Positions 36,713 through 45,267 of a stretch of DNA of 64,000 bases are shown one piece after another; positions within the stretch are counted from its first letter, which is position 1, and each line of letters opens with the position of its first letter. The notes under the pieces are model-generated. The model was not told where the DNA came from. It was given only the letters and a program-made list of their open reading frames with translations, and ran no database searches. Source of the DNA: Paenibacillus sp. Soil522 (GTDB taxonomy: Bacteria; Bacillota; Bacilli; Paenibacillales; Paenibacillaceae); the NCBI RefSeq assembly GCF_001428245.1, contig NZ_LMRV01000026.1:1-64000 (forward strand), written 5' to 3'. The translations under genes and the position numbers were made by a program.

Positions 36713-37549
36713 TCAGTTAAAATCCTCAAAAGCTAAATAATAAACCGGATAGTTGGGAAGCTGCTTAAAGCCTAATTTTTTCGCGATCGCAATCGAATCC
36801 TTACGAAAATATTCTGTCGTCCAGTGCGGTGTCCCGCCGAGGCTGAGACATTTATTGATGAACGCTGCTGCCATTGTGGTCGCAAGCCCCTTGCCGCGGT
36901 GCTCAGCCGTATACGTGTTAATACCGATTTCATACTCATTTGCGCTTACAAAAACGGATATACATGTACCGACCACTTCGTTTTGCTTCAGGACGCAATA
37001 ACCTATTCCTGTTTCGAAAAAATCATCCAGCGATCTCCAAAATTTCATAATTTCTGCCGCTATTGTATCCTCGGTATCCCTTTCAATGACGCTGCGGTCA
37101 ATTTCCTTGAGCTCATATTCACCAGGAACATCAATCGCCTGATGAGAGAACCTCGTCAAATACGCCTGCTTCTCAAAAGAAAACGGAACTCTTTCCCCTC
37201 TTTTTAGCGGATTACTGAAAATACGATCCACCATAGCTTCAGATGCTTCAATAGAAAAGACCTCTAAATTAAAGTATTCCTCGCCTATTTGAATAGCTTC
37301 AGGCTTAATATTATTTAGTATGAAGCTCTCTAAATTCGAATAAAAATCCTCATCAGAACCGCCAATAAGGTAAAACATTTCGTTTTTCGCCCAAATCAAT
37401 GCCGTCGTTGGCGACTCCCTGTCATCAACAAAAACCTTGCCTAAGTTATTGCCGTCGATAACCCCGTTCATCACAACATGAATGTCATCACCCATTAGCA
37501 GCGGTTTAATCCTTTTATAGCTTTCTACCGTTTGCAATTCATGTATCAT
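36713..37549 (-). CDS. GNAT family N-acetyltransferase
   Basis: 278 aa with an extra N-terminal domain (about 1-140). The C-terminal GNAT domain has the acetyl-CoA loop TYTAEHRGKGLATTMAAAFI near 215-234 and IAKKLGFKQLP near the end. The substrate is unknown. ATG follows GAGGG. Ends 96 bp before the RNase H start, same strand. Confidence 0.85.
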   Translation of the reverse strand: MIHELQTVESYKRIKPLLMGDDIHVVMNGVIDGNNLGKVFVDDRESPTTALIWAKNEMFYLIGGSDEDFYSNLESFILNNIKPEAIQIGEEYFNLEVFSIEASEAMVDRIFSNPLKRGERVPFSFEKQAYLTRFSHQAIDVPGEYELKEIDRSVIERDTEDTIAAEIMKFWRSLDDFFETGIGYCVLKQNEVVGTCISVFVSANEYEIGINTYTAEHRGKGLATTMAAAFINKCLSLGGTPHWTTEYFRKDSIAIAKKLGFKQLPNYPVYYLAFEDFN

Positions 37550-37576
37550 TGGAATCCCTCACAAATGCCTTTTTCT

Positions 37577-38593
37577 CTATTGGTGCAGCGCAGTCTTATA
37601 ACGATCAGCCTCATCCGGACTCGAGCTCTCCGAGTAAAGCTCCTTCATAATCGCCTCGATCGGCAGCGGCTCGATTGCCATGTCTATAATGCCATAGACG
37701 TCATTGAACTCTCTTATAAATTGCTTAAGCGGCAAAAAGGATGTATCGATTTCCAGCTCAATCTCGAGCGGACCGATTCTCTCGAGAATACGCAATCCTT
37801 GACGCTGAATTTCAGGCACCGCCGATTCCGTCGTTAAACGAACCGATTTTTTGTCACCGAGACGGTTTCTTAAGCCGCTTAGTGAATCGTCGACAACGAT
37901 TTCTCCGTGGTTGATGACCATGACCCGCTCCGCCAGCAATTCAACATCTCCCAAATCATGTGTCGTCAAAATAAACGTAACCCCTTGGCGGTTCATGCTG
38001 CGAATAAAGCCCCGAATATTTTCCTTCGCAATCATGTCGAGACCGATTGTCGGCTCATCGAGAAAAACGAGCTCAGGACGATGCAGCATCGCCATAATGA
38101 ATTCGCATTTCATTCGCTCCCCCAGCGACAGCTGGCGCGTCGGCTTACGCATAACATCGCCCACCTGAAGCAGCTCGACGAGCTCCTTCAGCGTCGCTCT
38201 ATATTCGCGATCCGGCACACCGTATATCGCTTTGTTCATGTAAAAGGCATCAGCCGGCGGAATGTCCCAGAGCAGCTGTGATTTTTGACCAAACACAGCC
38301 CCTATTCTGCCTACATATTCCCGTCTCTGCTTCCAAGGAACAAGCCCTAGCGCCCGCACTTCTCCTGAGGTAGGATGCAGGACGCCTGTCAGCATCTTAA
38401 GCGTCGTCGATTTGCCGGCACCGTTAGGTCCAAGGAAAGCGACCATCTCTCCTTGCTCAACGGTAAAAGATAAATCATTAACCGCGCGTACTTCTTTCAT
38501 TGGCCGGCGGATGAGATTTTTGGCTACCTCGCGCAGCGTATGACCACGCTCATGGGTCATATAGGTTTTCGTTAAATTCCGGACTTCTATCAT
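37577..38593 (-). CDS. ABC-2 type exporter, ATP-binding protein
   Basis: About 338 aa. Walker A GPNGAGKSTT, signature LSLGERMKCE, Walker B LVFLDEPTIGLD and H-loop TTHDLGD are all intact. The C-terminal 90 residues form the regulatory extension usual for NatA/drug exporters. ATG 38593 gives the canonical MIEVRNLTK start. Works with the two permeases encoded upstream (38633-40224). The exported substrate is unknown. Confidence 0.9.
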   Translation of the reverse strand: MIEVRNLTKTYMTHERGHTLREVAKNLIRRPMKEVRAVNDLSFTVEQGEMVAFLGPNGAGKSTTLKMLTGVLHPTSGEVRALGLVPWKQRREYVGRIGAVFGQKSQLLWDIPPADAFYMNKAIYGVPDREYRATLKELVELLQVGDVMRKPTRQLSLGERMKCEFIMAMLHRPELVFLDEPTIGLDMIAKENIRGFIRSMNRQGVTFILTTHDLGDVELLAERVMVINHGEIVVDDSLSGLRNRLGDKKSVRLTTESAVPEIQRQGLRILERIGPLEIELEIDTSFLPLKQFIREFNDVYGIIDMAIEPLPIEAIMKELYSESSSPDEADRYKTALHQ

Positions 38594-38632
38594 AGCTGTT
38601 TGTCGCTCCTTCACCGTTCCTATTCAAGCGGG

Positions 38633-39415
38633 TTAGCCGCCCGCACTTGTATAGCCTCTCAGCATCCAGTTCCAGTACAAGGCTCCGAGAACGAGGAAAG
38701 CGGCAGCAGGCGCTAACGCCCAAAGTGCTCCCCAGCCGGCTCTGCCAAGTAAAGCCGAGGCAGGCACGGAAGCAATCAACCCGATAGGCAGTATGTAAGT
38801 GATTACATTTTGCAGAGATTTGGAGAAAATCGTACCGGGATACAGGCCAAAGCTCGTTACCGCATCGAATATATCGAATACGCGGCTGCTGCCAACCCAG
38901 CGGAACAGCATGCCGGACAGAAACAGCGATACGGCGCATAATATCGCAACCGAGGCCATGAACAGCAAGGCAAATTGCAGCCATGACTGCCCATTGGGAC
39001 CAGATATGCCGCTAAGCGCATAGCCGAACAGCACAATGCCGCTTATCAGCCTGCCGAAATCATCGGGATCGAAGCCGCTCAGCATCGCCATCAGCATAAC
39101 GGGACGCGGACGAAGCAGAAGCAAATCGAATGTTCCCTCCCGCACCTGAGAAAGTGTTGTGCCGACCATCCCGAAGAAGAATGGGAATGCGACGCCCTTT
39201 GCAAGCGCGAAGACAGCTTGAATAAGGAGCGCTTCATACAGCGTCCAGCCGGGGAAGGAGGCGCCCGACTTATAGACGAGCAGCGTCACGAACGGGACGA
39301 CCAAATCTCCGATAATAAGAAGCAGCACGCTTAATGCAAAATGGCTTCGATACGCCATTTGCTCGGCCAGCTTCGTTCTCATCACCGCGGCCCAGCAATA
39401 TAACATCCCTTTCAT
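38633..39415 (-). CDS. ABC-2 family transporter permease
   Basis: 260 aa with about six hydrophobic segments. The loop EGTFDLLLLRPRPVM near residue 90 is typical of the ABC-2 (DUF990-like) exporter permeases. Start overlaps the stop of the second permease by four bases. Partner of the ATPase at 37577. Confidence 0.88.
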   Translation of the reverse strand: MKGMLYCWAAVMRTKLAEQMAYRSHFALSVLLLIIGDLVVPFVTLLVYKSGASFPGWTLYEALLIQAVFALAKGVAFPFFFGMVGTTLSQVREGTFDLLLLRPRPVMLMAMLSGFDPDDFGRLISGIVLFGYALSGISGPNGQSWLQFALLFMASVAILCAVSLFLSGMLFRWVGSSRVFDIFDAVTSFGLYPGTIFSKSLQNVITYILPIGLIASVPASALLGRAGWGALWALAPAAAFLVLGALYWNWMLRGYTSAGG

Positions 39416-40224
39416 ATCCCCACCCCCGTAAACCTTCTGAGCGCGGCGTTATACAAAGCAATCGTAATCGCCGCTGCGGCAGCTACGGCGACTGCTTGCA
39501 GCAGGACGGCCTGTCCCAGCGACAAATGAATGCCTGCCAGCTCGTAATCTCCGATATAGACCCGCGTCGGCAAATAGGTAATGAACTGAAAAGGAAGGAA
39601 AAATAATATCTTCTGCAGCATATCCGGAAAGAAAGAGAGCGGAAGGAACACGCCCGCGCTCACATCCTTCAGCAGCAAAAACACTCTCCTTACTCCCTCT
39701 GCCCGTACGAGCCAGAAAGCGGTAAGTCCAACGCAGTAATTGATGAAAAAATTCATCAGAAAGCTAAGCATGATCGATAGGATCGCCCAGCCTGGAGCAG
39801 CCGGCTTCAGATTGACGCCGAATACGAAGATGAACAGCGCCATAACCGGCAGCACCTCGATCCAAAGCGCAAGCGAACGATGTCCCAGCTTTTGTGCGAG
39901 CGCGAACAGCCAGTGCGGCAAAGGCCGGAGCGCAAATGTTACGAACTTACCGCTGCGCACCAGCATTTGCAAATTCCAATCGGCAAAGTCGAAGGAGATA
40001 TAATGGATGAGCGTCACCACGCCAAAATAAGCGAGCATCTGTGAATATGTAAATCCGTTTATCGTTTCCTTGCCATTGTACATCGCCTGCCAAATGAATA
40101 CCTGAACGAGGAACAGAACCGGGCCAACAAGCAAAGAGGCCGCCATATGCGACCGGAATGCAGCCCACTCCTTATAGGTTGCAAATCCGATCGCTTGAAT
40201 GACGGCTATTAGCCTGCTCAAATC
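39412..40224 (-). CDS. ABC-2 family transporter permease
   Basis: About 270 aa with six hydrophobic segments. SGKFVTFALRPLPHWLF is the conserved cytoplasmic loop. Start choice is uncertain: ATG 40224 gives the usual MDLSRL start but has a weak ribosome site and overlaps the preceding serine hydrolase by seven bases, which suggests coupling. Forms a heterodimer with the adjacent permease. Confidence 0.8.
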   Translation of the reverse strand, partial: DLSRLIAVIQAIGFATYKEWAAFRSHMAASLLVGPVLFLVQVFIWQAMYNGKETINGFTYSQMLAYFGVVTLIHYISFDFADWNLQMLVRSGKFVTFALRPLPHWLFALAQKLGHRSLALWIEVLPVMALFIFVFGVNLKPAAPGWAILSIMLSFLMNFFINYCVGLTAFWLVRAEGVRRVFLLLKDVSAGVFLPLSFFPDMLQKILFFLPFQFITYLPTRVYIGDYELAGIHLSLGQAVLLQAVAVAAAAAITIALYNAALRRFTGVGI

Positions 40225-41402
40225 CATCCTGAACCAATTATATTTTGCGTTCCGGTTATCGACTCGGGGCACCAGTCTGAGACTGATGGAACGAAGAAGA
40301 CGATAACCGACTTTTGCTTCGGATCCATTAAAAGCTTGCAGCGTCCCGCGCCCTCATGTCCGTACGTCCCTTCCCTGATCCATTCGCCGGCACCCGTTAT
40401 CGAAGCGCCGAGCCCGTAAGTCATCGATATGAATCTGCCGCCCCAGCAAAATCCGAATGTACGGCCATCAAGAGCGTTGTCCGTCATCTTCTCCACGGAT
40501 TTGCGGGATAAAATCCGAACGCCGTCCAGTGTCCCGCCGTTTAGCAGCATTTGTCCGAATCTGAACAAATCCCCTAGCGTCGAATAGAGTCCTCCGCCTG
40601 CCCGCGGAGGCGCATACGTGCGATCATTAGGTTTGAGCCGCGATGCTTCATAATCGTTAATCAGGCACAGCTCTGCATGCAGCTCGCTTGGCACATCGAA
40701 GAACGAGCGGTTCATTCCAAGGGGCTCCACAATTTGTTCCATAACGTACTGCTCATACGGAATACCGCTCGCGCGTGTAATGATCTCCCCTAGAATGGCA
40801 TATCCCGCTGAAGAGTACATCCATTCCTCACCCGGCTCCGCGAGCGGTTTACCGGACAATACCGCACGAATCCACGCAGATCTGCGCCGCTTCTCCAGCT
40901 CGTCCGCATCGGTTACCGTGAACGGCCCCTCCGTCTCCGGCTCGAATGCGAACAAAATATCCCACCAGCCCATCGGATACGGCTCCAGAAAATAATAGGG
41001 ATCCGCTTGCAGACCTGAAGTATGAGTTAACAGATGCAGGATCGTTATTCGTTCGTACATCGGATGCTTGAATTCTTCTATCCAATCAGAGACCGGCTGG
41101 CGAAGGAATAGCTTCCCGCGTTCAACAAGCTGAAAGATGGCTACTGCCGTAAATAGCTTCGTAACGGAAGCAATACGGCGAATCGAATCCTTGCGTAACG
41201 GAGCTCCCGGCTCGTCATAACGCAGTTGCCCGACTGCTCCATCTGCAAACACCGCTCCGTCTTTAGACAGCAGGTAAGATGCGCACTGGATTTTATTGTC
41301 CTGAACCATTTGTGCAAAATGCTGCTCAAGCCTGCTCAGCACGACTTGATCAAAACCAGCCTCCTGCGGTCCAATCCGTTTGATTTCTCCTGTTATCGAC
41401 AT
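40218..41402 (-). CDS. Serine hydrolase (class C beta-lactamase-like)
   Basis: 394 aa. Nucleophile motif SVTK in IASVTKLFTAVAIFQL; the usual second motif YxN reads YSS (MYSSAGYAILG); the later GHEGAGRC block stands for the K/H-x-G motif. Such proteins are esterases, D-aminopeptidases or penicillin-binding-like hydrolases. No clear signal peptide. A tandem paralogue lies upstream at 41457. Confidence 0.85.
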   Translation of the reverse strand: MSITGEIKRIGPQEAGFDQVVLSRLEQHFAQMVQDNKIQCASYLLSKDGAVFADGAVGQLRYDEPGAPLRKDSIRRIASVTKLFTAVAIFQLVERGKLFLRQPVSDWIEEFKHPMYERITILHLLTHTSGLQADPYYFLEPYPMGWWDILFAFEPETEGPFTVTDADELEKRRRSAWIRAVLSGKPLAEPGEEWMYSSAGYAILGEIITRASGIPYEQYVMEQIVEPLGMNRSFFDVPSELHAELCLINDYEASRLKPNDRTYAPPRAGGGLYSTLGDLFRFGQMLLNGGTLDGVRILSRKSVEKMTDNALDGRTFGFCWGGRFISMTYGLGASITGAGEWIREGTYGHEGAGRCKLLMDPKQKSVIVFFVPSVSDWCPESITGTQNIIGSGWI

Positions 41403-41456
41403 GCTTATCCCTCCATTATGGCTTCATGCTCGCTTCTTAGTACGGTCTTCAAGCTG

Positions 41457-42611
41457 CTAGAGTATGCCCGACCATGCAATGGCACGCGGTGTAAGTACCG
41501 ATTCATTCGTAAACCCCTTAGCGCTCGGAACCAAAAATGCAAAAACAAGCTCCTCCGCAGGATCGACGTACAAGCCGCTATGCCCGAAGCCCTCATGCGA
41601 GAAGGTCCCTTTGGTGCATAGATCGTAATGCTCCAGTGACCAACCGAGTCCGAATTTATAATCGGTTTGCTTGCTGCCCCAACCGTTGTGCAGCACCCCG
41701 TTTAAATGATTCGATGTTTGCAGCTCTACCGCACGCTTTGATACCACGCGCGTCCCGCTCCATTCCCCGCCGCCAAGCATCATTTGACCAAACTTCCACA
41801 GGTCGTCAAGCGTGGCATACATGCCATTCCCGGCTTTAGGAGGCTCATCCTCCTGCGTTTCGCTCGGCCCGACAAGCTGTTCTTCCTCCCATGCATTCGT
41901 GCAGCACACTTGATCAATAAGTGATTCGGGCACTTTAAAAAACGAACGGGTCATGCCCAGCGGATATAATATTTCATCGTGAATATATTGCTCATACGTT
42001 TTCCCGGATACCTTTGCAATGATTTCGCCAAGCAGCGCATAAGCGCTTGTTGAATAAATCCATTCCTTGCCCGGCATATTTTGCAGCGGCCCCGAGAGAA
42101 TAGCTTTTATCCAGCTAACATCGCTGCCCTGCTTCTTCAATTCACGGACCGCCCACTCAAACCATGGAAGACTATGCGGCTCATTAAAAAAGCCCGGGTC
42201 TCCACGTAAACCCGACGTATGGGTCAACAGATGAAAGATCGTAATCGTACGGTGCTTATCGGTATCGAATTCAGGCAATAGGCTGCTTACCGGCTGCGTT
42301 AAGTAAAGCTGTCCGCGATCGATGAGCTGGTGAATCGCAACTGATGTAACCGCTTTCGTTACAGAGTATACTTTACGAATGGAATCCGGCAGCAATGCCG
42401 GGCTGTCTTCCGCCGGGCGCAGCTTCCCCATCGTTCGATTCGCAATAACCTTGCCCCGCCGGGACAGGATATAGCCTGCAGCTTGAATCGTTTCTTTGTT
42501 GATCAATTCGGCATAGTGGTTGTCCAGTCTGCTAATCGTCTGTGAATCGTACCCTACTTCCTCCGGTTTTGCGTCCGTCCAGCCCTCGTGTATAGCGAGC
42601 GTTTGCTGCAT
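41457..42611 (-). CDS. Serine hydrolase (class C beta-lactamase-like)
   Basis: 384-aa paralogue of the next gene downstream. Motifs: SVTK in VYSVTKAVTSVAIHQL, YST in place of YxN (IYSTSAYALLG), and FSHEGFGHSG near the end. Tandem duplication is likely: both open with EVGYD/EAGFD...SRLDNHY-like blocks. Cytoplasmic by sequence. Substrate unknown. Confidence 0.85.
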   Translation of the reverse strand: MQQTLAIHEGWTDAKPEEVGYDSQTISRLDNHYAELINKETIQAAGYILSRRGKVIANRTMGKLRPAEDSPALLPDSIRKVYSVTKAVTSVAIHQLIDRGQLYLTQPVSSLLPEFDTDKHRTITIFHLLTHTSGLRGDPGFFNEPHSLPWFEWAVRELKKQGSDVSWIKAILSGPLQNMPGKEWIYSTSAYALLGEIIAKVSGKTYEQYIHDEILYPLGMTRSFFKVPESLIDQVCCTNAWEEEQLVGPSETQEDEPPKAGNGMYATLDDLWKFGQMMLGGGEWSGTRVVSKRAVELQTSNHLNGVLHNGWGSKQTDYKFGLGWSLEHYDLCTKGTFSHEGFGHSGLYVDPAEELVFAFLVPSAKGFTNESVLTPRAIAWSGIL

Positions 42612-42775
42612 GCTTAAACCATCCTCCCATGATTGGGTATTTATGTAATCACAAGCACAGTTTCCATTTTAAGGGGTTAAACATGCAGGTGTCCATCTAT
42701 TTTTTCTTAACAAAATAAATGCAAAAACTGAGAATGATCTAGCATTCCTAAATCAGCTTTATTAGAAGAACAATT

Positions 42776-42825
42776 AAAAACAGGGCAATTAAGTCGACAA
42801 AGTCAGCTTAAATGCCCCGTTTTTT
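42776..42825. terminator. Hairpin with T-runs on both strands
   Basis: GGGCAATTAAG...CTTAAATGCCCC, followed by TTTTTT on the plus strand and TTTTT on the minus strand. It may terminate the 42902 gene on the minus strand. Confidence 0.6.
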
Positions 42826-42901
42826 CAGCATCATTCGGATTAGTTCGATCAAACACCCAGCATCATCACCGATTGAATCAGACTTCTCTATCAATCAAGC
42901 T

Positions 42902-43654
42902 TCACACCGAAACTTTGTTGAACACACCGTCAAAATAAGCCGCTAAATCAACCTTAATCGGCATAAAATAAATATTGCTCTTCGTTTGCTTCGTGAATGC
43001 CAAAGCCTCTCTGGAGAAAGCAATATTCCAATCTAATGTCGGCTGAAAATCCTTTGGAAAAACGACATGATTTCTCGTTTCCCAATATTTTTGAGACTTG
43101 CCCGAAACGACCGGCGATACGCCCCAGAAAATATCCGAGCCCTCCAGCATTTCCGAATAAAGCTCTATTAACCGCAGATCGAAGAACGGCTGCGTAAAAA
43201 AGCCGTCCGCTCCAGCCTCCAGCTTTCTTTGCACATACTCATATTCCTCACGGATGCTGCCCCGGTACGGATCTATCGCTGAATAAACCTTGATGTGGGG
43301 ATGCTCCCTCTTGATTTTGGCAATCAAATCGACGCATGTCGTCGGATATACCCGATGCCCGCTATTTTTTGGAGCATCACCCGTAACAACGAGCACCTCG
43401 GTAATACGATGCTTATCCAAGCGGTCGATGAATGGGAGCGGCTCCGCACAATCGAAATCCATTGCTCTAATATGGGGAATGCAAGACTCATATAATGTTT
43501 TGGACATGCAGGACGCTTCCCAGCTGCGCAGCTCGAACCTCAACAAATCCGGTATATTTATCGTATTAATTTCAGGAAACTGTGCTTTCATCAATTGAAG
43601 CTCCGCTTTCAGCTCAGCCTCGTCTCTTGGAACAAGCTCTAACGAAATTCTCAC
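42902..43654 (-). CDS. Short methylenetetrahydrofolate reductase-like protein
   Basis: 250-aa MetF-fold protein. SLELVPRDEAE at the start, LVVTGDAPKNSG in the middle and EAGADGFFTQPFFD are MTHFR family blocks. It is shorter than canonical MetF (about 290-300) and lacks the Asp-rich FAD loop that I can see. A folate reductase or related role is inferred. Second MetF-like gene in the window. Confidence 0.75.
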   Translation of the reverse strand: MRISLELVPRDEAELKAELQLMKAQFPEINTINIPDLLRFELRSWEASCMSKTLYESCIPHIRAMDFDCAEPLPFIDRLDKHRITEVLVVTGDAPKNSGHRVYPTTCVDLIAKIKREHPHIKVYSAIDPYRGSIREEYEYVQRKLEAGADGFFTQPFFDLRLIELYSEMLEGSDIFWGVSPVVSGKSQKYWETRNHVVFPKDFQPTLDWNIAFSREALAFTKQTKSNIYFMPIKVDLAAYFDGVFNKVSV

Positions 43655-43840
43655 TTCATAATCTCCTTACTTCTTATAGAATGAACAAAACTCATATCTA
43701 GTCTCATTATTTTATTCTGTATAATAATACATACTATCGAATTTAAATTCATTTATCCAATAAGTTTAATAAGGGAGTTCTATCATTTTTCCTTATAATG
43801 CATAGCTATTCGCACGCAGGGCATTAAACCTTCGGCAGTC

Positions 43841-44371
43841 CTACATGGTTTCTGCTTGCAGAAGCTCGTCAATTTTGAATAACGAAAGGTATGTAAAGCC
43901 TGCCTTCTCAAGATTGGTTCTCCCCTGCGGATCCCTTTCAATAACCGACAGAACGGTCGAGATTTCAGCCCCGTATTTCTTTAGATCATTAGCGCTTATA
44001 AGGATTTGACCGCCTGTTGTCACCACGTCCTCTATCACACAAACCTTTTTCCCTGCTATATCCGCACCTTCAGCGAGCTTACAAGTACCGTACTCCTTCG
44101 CCTTTTTTCTAACGAACACAACCGGTATGCCTGTTTTCAGCGATAACGTAGTCGCAATCGGAATGCCGCCCATCTCTAGCCCGGCTAGAATCTCTGTACC
44201 CGCAGGCACTAATGGCATCAATCGTTCTGTGATCTCCGTAAGCAGCCTAGGATTAGATTCGAACAAGTATTTATCAAAATAATGATGAGACGTTTGACCT
44301 GAACGCAGCTTAAAGCTCCCTTGTAAATGTGCCGTTTCATAAATCGCTTTCGCCAATGCTTCTTTTTCCAT
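43841..44371 (-). CDS. pyrE: Orotate phosphoribosyltransferase
   Basis: 176 aa from ATG 44371 (GGAGGG eight bases upstream). PRPP motif VCVIEDVVTTGGQ near residues 110-122; KYLFESNPRLL and RKKAKEYGT (catalytic Lys loop) are typical of PyrE. It makes OMP from orotate and PRPP. Stands outside any pyr operon in this window, so it is either a second copy or a relocated gene. The leader holds a promoter, a leader peptide and a terminator, suggesting attenuation. Confidence 0.88.
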   Translation of the reverse strand: MEKEALAKAIYETAHLQGSFKLRSGQTSHHYFDKYLFESNPRLLTEITERLMPLVPAGTEILAGLEMGGIPIATTLSLKTGIPVVFVRKKAKEYGTCKLAEGADIAGKKVCVIEDVVTTGGQILISANDLKKYGAEISTVLSVIERDPQGRTNLEKAGFTYLSLFKIDELLQAETM

Positions 44372-44403
44372 TTGTAAATCCCTCCATCGCCATCTTTTAA
44401 GCA

Positions 44404-44439
44404 TAAAAAAACACTAAAGCAGCAAGCACTTTAGTGTTT
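44404..44439 (-). terminator. Leader terminator (attenuator) of pyrE
   Basis: Perfect 11-bp arms at 44409-44419 and 44429-44439, nine-base loop, then seven T on the minus strand. It lies between the pyrE promoter and the pyrE start codon, so it would stop transcripts before pyrE. Confidence 0.75.
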
Positions 44440-44508
44440 CGTGTAAGAATAGAAATATGAAAATGAAAACCGAGGACTGCCCCTAAGCTCCTCATCCTTC
44501 CCTCTCAT
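44431..44508 (-). CDS. Putative pyrE leader peptide, 25 aa
   Basis: ATG 44508 follows AAGGGG at seven bases. The frame reads MRGKDEELRGSPRFSF then SYFYSYTKH and stops at 44431-44433, inside the upstream arm of the attenuator. The codons just before the hairpin are T-rich (GGTTTTCATTTTCATATTTC, then TATTCTT). A ribosome close behind RNA polymerase would cover the arm and block the terminator. Translation is not proven. Confidence 0.5.
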   Translation of the reverse strand: MRGKDEELRGSPRFSFSYFYSYTKH

Positions 44509-44533
44509 ACTCCCACCCCTTCCAATCATTTCT

Positions 44534-44539
44534 ATTATA
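44534..44539 (-). promoter_or_regulatory. -10 element of pyrE leader
   Basis: TATAAT on the minus strand with TGTAC just before it; a TTGCCA-like -35 is not at ideal spacing. A start near 44527 gives a leader of about 155 nt. Confidence 0.5.
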
Positions 44540-44592
44540 GTACATGCTGCGCCGCAAAATGGCAACTTCAATGTCGCATTAGCGCCATTTTG

Positions 44593-45267
44593 TTATTCTC
44601 CTATTATTCTCCACCGCTCCAGTATGAGCTCTATTTCTCTCAAATCTCTAACCTTCGCATCATATTCGAATGAATCCGTATAATAGCTGTCTTCCTTCCA
44701 TATCCCCTTCATCCCCACTGCTTTGCTAGCGAAGACATCATTGATGGGATGATCGCCTACATATACGCATTCCGCAGGCTTCACGCCCAATTTATCCGCT
44801 GCTCTAAGGAAAATAGCCGGATCAGGCTTTCTTAAGCCTTCCACTTCAGATATAAGAATGTCGTCAAAATAGTTGGCTATACCCAAAGCTTGAATATTGC
44901 CAGCTTGAAAATCACCGAACCCGTTCGTAATCATCGCCAGCTTATAGCCTTTGCTCACCAGGCTGCCGAGCAATGCAATAGCATGAGAGAACGGAGCAGC
45001 ATGCGCGGAGAAGCCTGCCTTATAATCATCCAGCAGCATATTCCAATCAAGCGGCAGCTCAAATTCCCTGATGAGCGATTGGTATACACGATCCTTCCAT
45101 ACATAGCCTCGACTGTCTAATTCAATAAAACGGCTAATATAGCTTTCTTTGTCCACCGCAAATTTAGGTTTAATGATCCTGTCGTATTGCTCCTCCACAA
45201 AATGCAATAAGGACCGGTCACGGTCAAGCAGCGTACCATCCAGATCAAAAATAACAGCTTGAATCAT
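44593..45267 (-). CDS. HAD family hydrolase
   Basis: 224-aa HAD phosphatase with a C1-type cap. FDLDGTLLD (nucleophile Asp) at residues 7-15, MITNGFGD (Thr/Ser motif), GLRKPDP (Lys) and YVGDHPINDV (acid pair). Similar to YjjG/YfnB-type nucleotide or sugar phosphatases; substrate unknown. Overlaps the UDP-sugar pyrophosphorylase gene by four bases. Confidence 0.88.
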   Translation of the reverse strand: MIQAVIFDLDGTLLDRDRSLLHFVEEQYDRIIKPKFAVDKESYISRFIELDSRGYVWKDRVYQSLIREFELPLDWNMLLDDYKAGFSAHAAPFSHAIALLGSLVSKGYKLAMITNGFGDFQAGNIQALGIANYFDDILISEVEGLRKPDPAIFLRAADKLGVKPAECVYVGDHPINDVFASKAVGMKGIWKEDSYYTDSFEYDAKVRDLREIELILERWRIIGE

